6,489 bases of DNA from Gemmatimonadota bacterium. Lineage in GTDB: Bacteria > Gemmatimonadota > Gemmatimonadetes > Longimicrobiales > Gaopeijiaceae. The stretch is taken from contig RFGQ01000357.1 in assembly GCA_003695865.1 (NCBI GenBank), positions 1-6,489 on the forward strand, in the 5' to 3' direction. Made by a program: the position numbers and the translations under genes. This document shows positions 1-6,362 of this stretch, one piece after another (within the stretch, counting starts at the first letter, position 1; every line of letters begins with the position of its first letter). The notes under the pieces were generated by a model that ran no database searches, was not told the DNA's origin, and saw only the letters and a list, made by a program, of their open reading frames with translations.

Positions 1-1453
1 CCCGGCGGGCGGCGCGCCCCCCGTGGTAGAGCCCCAGCCCGCCCGCGTCGGCGGGCGGCGCGCCCTGCGCGGCGAACGAGCCGCACACGCCGGCGAGCAC
101 GTCGCCCATGCCCGCGGTCGCGAGGTCGGAGTCGCCCGTGGCGTCGATGAGCGCGCGACCCTGCGGATCGACGACCACCGACGGCAGTCCCTTCAGCAGC
201 ACCACCGCGCCCGTGCGCTCGGCGAGCGCCCGGGCGGCCCCGACGCGGTCGGTCGCCTGCCGTGCCCGCGACACGCCGCTCAGGCGCTCCATCTCGCCGG
301 GGTGGGGCGTGAGCAGCAGCGGGCGCTCCGCCGCGACGGCGCCGAGGTCGACCGCCCCTTCGGCGGCCAAATTGAGGCCGTCGGCGTCCAGAACCGTGGG
401 CCGCGCGGGCGCGGTCTGCAGGAGTGTGCGCAGGGCGTCGGCCGCCGTTCCGCTCCGCCCCAGGCCGGGCCCGGCGACCACCGCGCGTGACGCGTCGGCC
501 GCCGCCACCAGCGCGGCCGCGTCGGACGCGTCGACGAAGAGCGCTTCGGGCAGCGCTGCCTGGACGATCTCGCGGTTGCCGGGGGACGAAGCGATCCGCA
601 CCAGGCCCACCCCGGTGCGCAGCGCCGCGCGCGCGGCCATGAGAGCGGCGCCGGCCATGCCGGGGCTCCCGGCCAGCACCAGCAGCGCGCCCGCCGTCCC
701 CTTGTGGGCGTCGCTGGGACGCCGCGGGCGATGGGCCGCGGCCCATCCGGGGGTGATCACCCGGGCCTGGAAGTCGTCGGGACCCGCCGGCGGGAAGCCG
801 ATCTCGACCGCCACCAGGCGTCCCGCGTGGTCGCGGCCCGGGGGCAGCAGGCAGCCCCGCTTGGGTTGGCCGAAGGCCACCGTCGCCCGGGCGCGCACCG
901 CCGCGCTCGCAACCGCCCCGGTGCGCGCGTCGACGCCCGAAGGGAGGTCGAGGGCCACCACGGGCGCCTCGGCCGCGTTCAGCGCCTCGATCGCGCGTGC
1001 CTGCCGCTCCCGGGGCGCCCCGCGTGCGCCGGTGCCCAGCACCCCGTCCAGGAGCGCGGCGGCGTCGGCCAGGGCCGCGCGCAGCGCCGCGTCGCTCAGG
1101 TCGGTGTCGCGCACGAGTTCGACGTCCCAGCCGCGCAGCAGGGCCGCGTCGTCGCCGCGGTCGGCGGCCAGCACGGCCCGCACCGGCCGGCCCCAGGCGG
1201 CCAGGGTGCGCAGGGCTACGAGCGCGTCGCCCCCGTTGTTGCCGCTCCCCACCACGGCGACGACGCGGCCGGTCGGGTGCCACCGCTGCACGAGCGCCGC
1301 GGCCGCCCGGCCGGCGGCCTCCATGAGGGCCGGCTCGGCCGCGCCGTAGCCCTCGACCGCCCTGCGGTCGAGGGCGGCGGCCTCTTCGGCCGTCGCCGCG
1401 AAGACGTGCGCGCGCCCATAGGGGCGCACGAGGCTGGGTGTGGGTGCGTTCAT
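1..1453 (-). CDS. nnr: Bifunctional NAD(P)H-hydrate epimerase / ADP-dependent NAD(P)H-hydrate dehydratase, C-terminus cut by window edge
   Basis: Repairs NADH and NADPH that have become hydrated: the N-terminal domain interconverts the R and S hydrates and the C-terminal domain dehydrates the S form using ADP, in the cytoplasm. I translated 484 codons without a stop; the end lies beyond position 1. The YjeF_N epimerase domain (about residues 20-225) shows GSGNNGGD (69-76), DGVLGTG (137-143) and LDLPSGVDARTG (168-179). The ribokinase-like dehydratase domain (from about 230) shows HKGTAG (250-255), AGPGLG (327-332), LDADGLN (355-361), LTPHPGEM (381-388) and LLKG (419-422). The nucleotide-binding loop reads ATAGMGDVLAG (445-455), slightly unlike the usual ATGG-x-GDVL, but Asp451 is kept. 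Probably only a short C-terminal part is missing. The ATG at 1453 lacks a strong ribosome binding site. A terminator lies upstream, so this gene probably has its own promoter, though I see no clear one. Family assignment is very secure. Confidence 0.95.
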   Translation of the reverse strand, partial: MNAPTPSLVRPYGRAHVFAATAEEAAALDRRAVEGYGAAEPALMEAAGRAAAALVQRWHPTGRVVAVVGSGNNGGDALVALRTLAAWGRPVRAVLAADRGDDAALLRGWDVELVRDTDLSDAALRAALADAAALLDGVLGTGARGAPRERQARAIEALNAAEAPVVALDLPSGVDARTGAVASAAVRARATVAFGQPKRGCLLPPGRDHAGRLVAVEIGFPPAGPDDFQARVITPGWAAAHRPRRPSDAHKGTAGALLVLAGSPGMAGAALMAARAALRTGVGLVRIASSPGNREIVQAALPEALFVDASDAAALVAAADASRAVVAGPGLGRSGTAADALRTLLQTAPARPTVLDADGLNLAAEGAVDLGAVAAERPLLLTPHPGEMERLSGVSRARQATDRVGAARALAERTGAVVLLKGLPSVVVDPQGRALIDATGDSDLATAGMGDVLAGVCGSFAAQGAPPADAGGLGLYHGGRAARR

Positions 1454-1499
1454 GTTCCGCCCGGGGTGCAGGGCCACCGGCGAACGCCGGGCGTGGAGG

Positions 1500-1534
1500 A
1501 AAACGACGCCGGGCTCACGCTACGTGAGCCCGGC
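1500..1534 (-). terminator. Rho-independent terminator after the zinc-ribbon gene
   Basis: A perfect 12-bp inverted repeat (arms 1508-1519 and 1523-1534, 3-base loop) is followed on the minus strand by GTCGTTTTCC, so a GC-rich stem leads into a short run of four T residues. It lies about 100 bases after the zinc-ribbon stop codon and about 50 bases before the nnr start, in the right place to separate the two transcripts. The T-run is short and begins three bases after the stem, so termination may be partial. Confidence 0.7.
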
Positions 1535-1636
1535 CGGTCGCCTGCGAAGCCCTGCCGCATGTTCGGCCCCTGCGCGGCGGGACCCGGCCCGGGCCGGCGT
1601 GCCGGCCGCAAGGCGGCGGGGCCCGCTCCCCACGCG

Positions 1637-1834
1637 CTACTTGAAGGACTGCCCGATCGCGCGCCCGAAGGTGATCTCACCGTTGTCGATACGGATGTTG
1701 AACCCGCACTCGGGGTTCGAGCACACCCAGGCCTTGAACCGGATCGGTGCCCCGTCGCGCCCGTAGTCGGACATCGGAAGGAGCACGCCGGTGTCGCACT
1801 TCTGACACTTCGGGAATCGCAGGTCTGCCTCCAT
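1637..1834 (-). CDS. Small zinc-ribbon protein of unknown function (65 aa)
   Basis: The protein has a CxxC pair (Cys10, Cys13; PKCQKC) and a second pair spaced CxxxxC (Cys38, Cys43; WVCSNPECGF), which together make a plausible four-cysteine zinc site. The linker is rich in charged and glycine residues, and the tail (NIRIDNGEITFGRAIG) has no membrane segment or signal peptide. No catalytic motif is visible, and I cannot name a function; nucleic-acid or protein binding is the usual role of such ribbons. I chose the ATG at 1834 because GGAGG (1843-1847) sits eight bases upstream; a GTG at 1840 would have only two bases of spacing. The gene follows the Minf_1886-like gene by 97 bases in the same direction and is closed by the hairpin at 1500-1534. 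Its composition matches its neighbours. That it is a gene is fairly sure because of the strong ribosome binding site and the ordered cysteines; its role is open. Confidence 0.82.
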   Translation of the reverse strand: MEADLRFPKCQKCDTGVLLPMSDYGRDGAPIRFKAWVCSNPECGFNIRIDNGEITFGRAIGQSFK

Positions 1835-1839
1835 GTTCA

Positions 1840-1849
1840 CCCCCTCCCC
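1840..1849 (-). promoter_or_regulatory. Strong ribosome binding site of the zinc-ribbon gene
   Basis: The minus strand reads GGGGAGGGGG here. Its GGAGG core (1843-1847) is eight bases from the ATG at 1834, which supports that start over the in-frame GTG at 1840. Confidence 0.75.
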
Positions 1850-1865
1850 AGGGCGAAGCGGGTCG

Positions 1866-1885
1866 TCGCCGGGCCTCGCCGGGCC
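1866..1885. repeat. Two perfect tandem copies of a 10-bp unit
   Basis: The unit TCGCCGGGCC occurs twice back to back on the plus strand (1866-1875 and 1876-1885). It lies between the Minf_1886-like and zinc-ribbon genes, about 20 bases before the ribosome binding site of the latter. It may be a simple slippage duplication; no function is implied. Confidence 0.7.
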
Positions 1886-1931
1886 TGCGGCGTGTTTCGT
1901 CCTTCGGTCGGGTGGATCCTCGTGCCTCCGC

Positions 1932-2312
1932 TCAGCGGTCGGAGCACCAGGGGTAGTTCTGCTCGAAAGCCTCTTCGAAGTCGAACACGTCCTCGAAGTC
2001 CTCCCGCCGATCCTCTTCCTGCTTGATCAGGATGCCGCACTCGACCAGTGCGAAAACGATGTCGCCGAGATCTTCGGTGGCGTGGATGCCCCAGTACTCG
2101 AGCACCGTGCGGGCCATGGGCCCGAAGCGCTCGATGGCCAGCGTGCGCACGCCCTCGGCGAGTTCACGGCCCGAGATGTGGCGGGGCTCCTCGAGTCCCT
2201 CCATCACCCGGTGCAACGCCGCGAGCAGGAACACGTACGCCTTCGGATGAAAGCGTGGGTTCCGCTCCTGGAGCCGCGCCAGGACCTCGTCCGCGAACTG
2301 TAGCTCAACCAT
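1932..2312 (-). CDS. Minf_1886-like (TIGR04138-type) conserved protein of unknown function (126 aa)
   Basis: I recognise the pattern of the Minf_1886 family from memory: a helical N-terminal half containing NPRFHPKAYVFLLAALH (18-34), RHISGRELAEG (44-54), ERFGPMARTVLEYWGI (61-76), ATEDLGDIVFALVECG (78-93), and an acidic C-terminus ending DFEEAF (111-116). Residues 99-117 contain 11 Asp or Glu. No function is established that I know of. It has no signal peptide, membrane segment, cysteine pair or catalytic motif and is probably a small soluble helical protein. The start at 2312 fits where similarity begins; upstream in-frame codons give an Arg- and Gly-rich sequence that looks non-coding. No ribosome binding site precedes this ATG; instead a -10 box lies six bases upstream. 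glyA ends 159 bases upstream and the zinc-ribbon gene follows. Length is typical of the family as I recall it. The family call was not checked by a profile search. Confidence 0.85.
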   Translation of the reverse strand: MVELQFADEVLARLQERNPRFHPKAYVFLLAALHRVMEGLEEPRHISGRELAEGVRTLAIERFGPMARTVLEYWGIHATEDLGDIVFALVECGILIKQEEDRREDFEDVFDFEEAFEQNYPWCSDR

Positions 2313-2318
2313 GGCGGA

Positions 2319-2348
2319 ATTGTACGGCCTCCCCCCTGCCGTCGCCAG
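2319..2348 (-). promoter_or_regulatory. Promoter with -10 box TACAAT, predicted leaderless start
   Basis: The minus strand reads TACAAT at 2324-2319, one base from the sigma-70 consensus TATAAT, in otherwise GC-rich DNA. Only six bases separate it from the ATG at 2312, so transcription would begin at or next to the A of the start codon. A weak -35 candidate is CTGGCG (2348-2343) with an 18-base spacer, matching three of six consensus bases. The absence of a Shine-Dalgarno sequence before the ATG agrees with a leaderless mRNA. Confidence 0.6.
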
Positions 2349-2471
2349 GTCCGCAGGCCTGAAACGCCCGCCCCTGCGCCACTGGCGGCGCGCTCGGGGA
2401 AACGGACGGCGCGCACCCCGGTCCATCCCGGCGCCGGGCGCGGGCGGCGGGCCGTGGCCCCCGCTCGGCCT

Positions 2472-3731
2472 TCAGACCGCGACCAGATCGCGGTAGAGGG
2501 GGAAGGCCTCGCACAGCTCGCGCACCTCGCCCCGCACACGCGCGCGCAGGCCCTCGTCATGGGGGGCGTCCAGCACCCCGCGGATCCAGTCGGCGATGCG
2601 CTCCATCTCGCCCGGACCCAGGCCGCGCGTCGTGACCGCGGGCGTGCCGATGCGCAGTCCCGACGTCACGAAGGGAGAGCGGGTCTCGCCCGGCACGGTG
2701 TTCTTGTTCATGGTGATGCCCGCGTGTTCGAGCGCCGCCTCCGCGTCCTTGCCCGTGAGGTCGGGATGGCTCGGGCGCAGGTCCACGAGCATGAGGTGGT
2801 TGTCGGTGCCGCCCGAGACCACGTGGAAGCCCCGGCTCGAGAGGCCCTCGGCCAGGGCCCGGGCATTGTCGACCACCCGCCGCTGGTAGTCGGCGAAGTC
2901 GGGGCGCAGGGCTTCGAGGAACGCCACCGCCTTGGCCGCGATGACGTGCATGAGCGGTCCGCCCTGGCTGCCCGGGAACACGGCCTTGTCGATCGCCTTC
3001 GCATGGCGTTCGGGACACAGGATGAGTCCGCCGCGGGGGCCCCGCAGCGTCTTGTGCGTGGTGGTGGTCACCGCGTCCGCCCAGGGTACGGGGCTGGGAT
3101 GGACCCCCACCGCGATGAGGCCGGCGATGTGGGCCATGTCGACCATCAGATACGCGTCGACCTCGCGTGCGACCTGGGCGAAGGCTTCGAAGTCGAGCAC
3201 CCGGGGGTACGCGCTCGCGCCGGCCACGATGAGGCGGGGCCGCACGGCCCGTGCCTTCTCGCGCAGGGCGTCGTAGTCGATGCGCCCGTCCTCTTCGCGG
3301 ACGCCGTAGTACTCGGCATGGTAGAGCAGGCCGCTGGCGTTGACCCTCGAGCCGTGGGTCAGGTGCCCGCCGTGGCTCAGGTCCATCCCCAGAATCGTGT
3401 CACCGGGCTCCAGGAAGGCCAGGTAGACGGCGAGGTTGGCCTGGGCGCCGGCGTGCGGTTGCACGTTGGCGTGCTCCGCGTCGAACAGCCGGCAGGCGCG
3501 CTCGCGCGCCAGGTCTTCGACGATGTCGACGAACTCACAGCCGCCGTAGTAGCGCTTGTGCGGGAGCCCCTCGGCGTACTTGTTGGTCAGCACGGTGCCC
3601 ATCGCCTCGAGCACGGCACGCGACACGAAGTTCTCGCTTGCGATCAGTTCCAGCCCCGAGGCCTGCCGCGCGATCTCGCGCTGCACGGCGTCGAAGACGT
3701 CGGGGTCGGTCTCTTTCAGGTGCTCGAGCAT
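2472..3731 (-). CDS. glyA: Serine hydroxymethyltransferase
   Basis: This PLP enzyme converts serine and tetrahydrofolate to glycine and 5,10-methylene-tetrahydrofolate, the main cytoplasmic source of one-carbon units. The 419-aa product has the normal length and shows ELIASENFVS (28-37), the KRYYGGCEFVD segment (59-69), VDMAHIAGLIA (197-207) and the PLP lysine region TTTTHKTLRGPRGG (222-235) with Lys227 as the Schiff-base residue. NKNTVPGE (342-349) and the following SGLRIGTPA (357-365) are also intact. I chose the ATG at 3731 (MLEHLKETDP) because the family begins here and AGGTGG (3742-3747) lies ten bases upstream, with a second GGAG (3735-3738) at three bases. An in-frame ATG at 3788 would add 19 atypical residues. 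It is separated from leucine dehydrogenase by 261 bases that include two strong hairpins, so it is probably transcribed on its own or with the downstream genes. Identity is certain from the motifs. Confidence 0.98.
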   Translation of the reverse strand: MLEHLKETDPDVFDAVQREIARQASGLELIASENFVSRAVLEAMGTVLTNKYAEGLPHKRYYGGCEFVDIVEDLARERACRLFDAEHANVQPHAGAQANLAVYLAFLEPGDTILGMDLSHGGHLTHGSRVNASGLLYHAEYYGVREEDGRIDYDALREKARAVRPRLIVAGASAYPRVLDFEAFAQVAREVDAYLMVDMAHIAGLIAVGVHPSPVPWADAVTTTTHKTLRGPRGGLILCPERHAKAIDKAVFPGSQGGPLMHVIAAKAVAFLEALRPDFADYQRRVVDNARALAEGLSSRGFHVVSGGTDNHLMLVDLRPSHPDLTGKDAEAALEHAGITMNKNTVPGETRSPFVTSGLRIGTPAVTTRGLGPGEMERIADWIRGVLDAPHDEGLRARVRGEVRELCEAFPLYRDLVAV

Positions 3732-3758
3732 GGTCTCCGTTCCACCTCGGGTCTCGCC

Positions 3759-3782
3759 GGGATGTCCGCCGGCGGGCACCCC
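3759..3782 (-). promoter_or_regulatory. Hairpin in the leader of glyA
   Basis: As minus-strand RNA this stretch folds into a stem of nine pairs (one G-U) with one C-A mismatch and a CCGG tetraloop, ending 27 bases before the glyA start codon. It stands just upstream of the ribosome binding site. It resembles no riboswitch class that I can confirm, and stems of this size arise by chance in GC-rich DNA. Confidence 0.35.
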
Positions 3783-3890
3783 TTCCACTTCACCGCGCCG
3801 ATCCTCGCGCCCGGCGCGCGTGTGCGCAATCCCCCGACCGCCGGCGTCCGCGCCCTATCGGTGCGCACCACGGGCGCTCGGGCCGGGAAC

Positions 3891-3928
3891 GCCGGGGGCC
3901 GGGAGGCGTCCGCCCCCCGGCCCCCGGC
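3891..3928 (-). terminator. Second of two tandem hairpins downstream of leucine dehydrogenase
   Basis: A perfect 13-bp inverted repeat (arms 3891-3903 and 3916-3928), almost all G and C, is extended inside by one mismatch and three more pairs around a four-base loop. No T-run follows on either strand. On the minus strand it lies about 65 bases after the leucine dehydrogenase stop and about 160 bases before glyA, which suggests a back-up terminator or an mRNA end-stabilising stem. Confidence 0.5.
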
Positions 3929-3950
3929 CGTGCTGCCGCGACGGATCCGA

Positions 3951-3985
3951 GCCGGCCGGAGGGGCGAACCGCCCCTCCGGCCGGC
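3951..3985 (-). terminator. First of two tandem hairpins, immediately after the leucine dehydrogenase stop codon
   Basis: A perfect 16-bp inverted repeat with a three-base loop (arms 3951-3966 and 3970-3985) begins seven bases after the stop codon at 3993. The position right behind a stop codon and the great stability indicate a transcript end. There is no T-run, so it may be an intrinsic terminator of the U-less kind or a block to 3'-exonucleases. Confidence 0.6.
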
Positions 3986-3992
3986 GTCCGCC

Positions 3993-5048
<1,056 letters not shown>

Positions 5049-5077
5049 GGCGCCTTTTGGTTTCGATTCGTGTATTG

Positions 5078-5099
5078 CGGCGCTCCCGGGGGAGCGCCG
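5078..5099 (-). other. Inverted repeat between acyl-CoA dehydrogenase and leucine dehydrogenase
   Basis: Ten-base arms (5078-5087 and 5090-5099) are separated by two bases, so an RNA hairpin would use about nine pairs and a four-base loop. It begins 11 bases after the acyl-CoA dehydrogenase stop codon. No T-run follows; instead the next bases are A-rich (AATACACGAATCGAAACCAA) and lead to the leucine dehydrogenase start. It could be a weak terminator or a processing or stabilising stem that changes the relative amounts of the two products. Confidence 0.5.
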
Positions 5100-5110
5100 T
5101 CTCCGGTCGC

Positions 5111-6283
5111 TCAGTCCTCGCGGACCTCGCGCAGTACTTCGCGGGCCACCACGAGACGCAGGATCTCGTTCGTGCCCTCGTAGATCTCGGTCCCCTTGGC
5201 GTCGCGCAGCAGCTTCTCGACCGGGTAGTCGCGCATGTAGCCGTACCCGCCGAAGATCTGCACCGCCTCGTCCGCAACCCAGAGCGCCGCTTCGCTCGCC
5301 ACGACCTTGGCCGCCGCGGCGCGCGCGCGCAGGCTCGCCGGCCCACGGGCGTCGTGGTCGGCGTCGATGAGCATCTCGCCCACCGCGTGGACCGTGGCCC
5401 GGGCCGCGGTGAGGCGGATCTCCATGTCGGCCAGCTTCGCCTGGATCGCGCCGAAGTCGGCGATGGGCCTCCCGAACTGGCGGCGCTCCACCGCGTAGCC
5501 GGTGGCGTGTTCGTACGCCGCCTGCCCGATGCCCAGGGCCTGCGCCGCGATCCCGACGCGCCCCACGTTGAGGGCTTCCATCGCATAGCGGAAGCCCTGC
5601 CCGGGCTCGCCGAGCAGCGCATCGTCCCCGACCCGCACGCCGTCGAGCTTCACCGCAGCGGTCTCCGACGCGCGCAGGCCCATGGTGCGCTCGCGGTCGG
5701 TGATCTGCCACCCCTCGGTGGCAGGATCGACCAGAAAGGCAGCCAGACCGTCGCCGGCCGTCCCCTCCACGCGGGCGAAGACCAACACCCGGTCGGCGCG
5801 CCCCCCGTTCGTGACCCAGCGCTTGCGGCCGTCCAGGCGCCAGCCGTCGCCTTCGCGCACGGCGGTGGTCGCGAGCGCGCCGGCGTCGCTGCCCGCCTCG
5901 GGTTCGGACAGCGCGAAGGCGGTGAGCGCCTCGCCCGACGCCATCGCCGGAAGCAGGGCCTGCTTCTGCGCTTCGCTGCCGTAGCGAAGCACCAGATCGG
6001 TGACCGGCCCACAGTGGATCGCCACCGCGAGCGCCACCGCGGCGTCGCCCCGCGCCAGCTCTTCGAGCACCAGCAGATAGGTGGACGGATCCAGGTCGAG
6101 CCCGCCGTACGCCTCGGGCACGCGCATGCCCAGAAACCCGAGCTCGGCGAGGCTCGCGAAGACCTCGTCGGGCAACGCGCGCGCCTCGTCCCACGCCGCG
6201 GAGTGCGGCCGCAGCTCCCCCTCGGCGAACTCGCGGGCGAGGCCGCGGATCTCGAGCTGCTCTTCGGTGAAGCGCAGGCTCAT
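5111..6283 (-). CDS. Acyl-CoA dehydrogenase, short/medium-chain type
   Basis: This FAD enzyme introduces the 2,3 double bond into an acyl-CoA, passing electrons to electron-transfer flavoprotein. The 390-aa product has the three parts of the family: an N-terminal helical domain, a middle beta domain with the flavin-binding signature FALSEPEAGSDA (123-134) and WVTNGG (156-161), and a C-terminal helical domain with RRQFGRPI (267-274), QIFGGYGYMRDYPVEKLLRD (342-361) and IYEGTNEI (367-374). Glu369 is at the usual catalytic position of short- and medium-chain enzymes; isovaleryl-CoA dehydrogenases instead use a glutamate in an earlier helix and have Gly here. A butyryl-CoA-like or a methyl-branched substrate such as isobutyryl-CoA is therefore likelier than isovaleryl-CoA. 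The ATG at 6283 has GGGAGG five bases upstream; an in-frame ATG at 6301 lacks such a site. hbd precedes it by 79 bases and leucine dehydrogenase follows by 62, which suggests one catabolic operon. Confidence 0.96.
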   Translation of the reverse strand: MSLRFTEEQLEIRGLAREFAEGELRPHSAAWDEARALPDEVFASLAELGFLGMRVPEAYGGLDLDPSTYLLVLEELARGDAAVALAVAIHCGPVTDLVLRYGSEAQKQALLPAMASGEALTAFALSEPEAGSDAGALATTAVREGDGWRLDGRKRWVTNGGRADRVLVFARVEGTAGDGLAAFLVDPATEGWQITDRERTMGLRASETAAVKLDGVRVGDDALLGEPGQGFRYAMEALNVGRVGIAAQALGIGQAAYEHATGYAVERRQFGRPIADFGAIQAKLADMEIRLTAARATVHAVGEMLIDADHDARGPASLRARAAAAKVVASEAALWVADEAVQIFGGYGYMRDYPVEKLLRDAKGTEIYEGTNEILRLVVAREVLREVRED

Positions 6284-6288
6284 GCGCG

Positions 6289-6294
6289 CCTCCC
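6289..6294 (-). promoter_or_regulatory. Ribosome binding site that fixes the acyl-CoA dehydrogenase start
   Basis: GGGAGG on the minus strand is five bases from the ATG at 6283. It falls inside the six-codon extension from the alternative ATG at 6301, so the shorter protein starting MSLRFTEEQ is favoured. Confidence 0.8.
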
Positions 6295-6314
6295 ACGCCA
6301 CCGCCAGCGGGCGG

Positions 6315-6352
6315 CCGAGGCCCCTCGCAGGGCGGCTTCCGTGGCCCCTCGC
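6315..6352. repeat. Imperfect 14-bp direct repeat between hbd and the acyl-CoA dehydrogenase gene
   Basis: CCGAGGCCCCTCGC (6315-6328) and CCGTGGCCCCTCGC (6339-6352) differ at one base and start 24 bases apart. The first copy contains the near-palindrome CGAGGCCCCTCG. Two similar sites on the same side of the helix in the spacer before a gene could be a regulator's binding site, but the sequence is GC-rich and chance is possible. Confidence 0.5.
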
Positions 6353-6362
6353 GGCGTTCGCA

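Noticed and set aside
108..1349. A 413-codon open frame on the plus strand, antisense to nnr
   Set aside because: It is low-complexity (Ala, Arg, Ser, Pro) and fully overlaps a frame with all the YjeF epimerase and dehydratase motifs.
704..2026. A 440-codon open frame on the plus strand running across nnr, the terminator, the zinc-ribbon gene and into the end of the Minf_1886-like gene
   Set aside because: It crosses several minus-strand genes and intergenic hairpins with no family resemblance; a GC-rich shadow frame.
2313..2426. A 38-residue N-terminal extension of the Minf_1886-like protein
   Set aside because: The sequence is Arg- and Gly-rich, includes the promoter-like TACAAT, and family similarity begins at the ATG at 2312.
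3732..3788. A 19-residue N-terminal extension of glyA from an ATG at 3788
   Set aside because: The added residues are unlike the family, the stretch forms the leader hairpin, and the ribosome binding site lies before the ATG at 3731.
3732..3830. A tetrahydrofolate or glycine riboswitch before glyA
   Set aside because: A few bases recall the end of a tetrahydrofolate riboswitch, but I could not find the matching core segments of either class, so no call is made.
5049..6296. The leucine dehydrogenase frame stays open for about 416 codons upstream, through the acyl-CoA dehydrogenase gene, suggesting a 767-aa fusion
   Set aside because: The extra part is Arg- and Gly-rich without any domain and lies out of frame on a clear acyl-CoA dehydrogenase gene; leucine dehydrogenase begins at the family's normal start, MEIFE.
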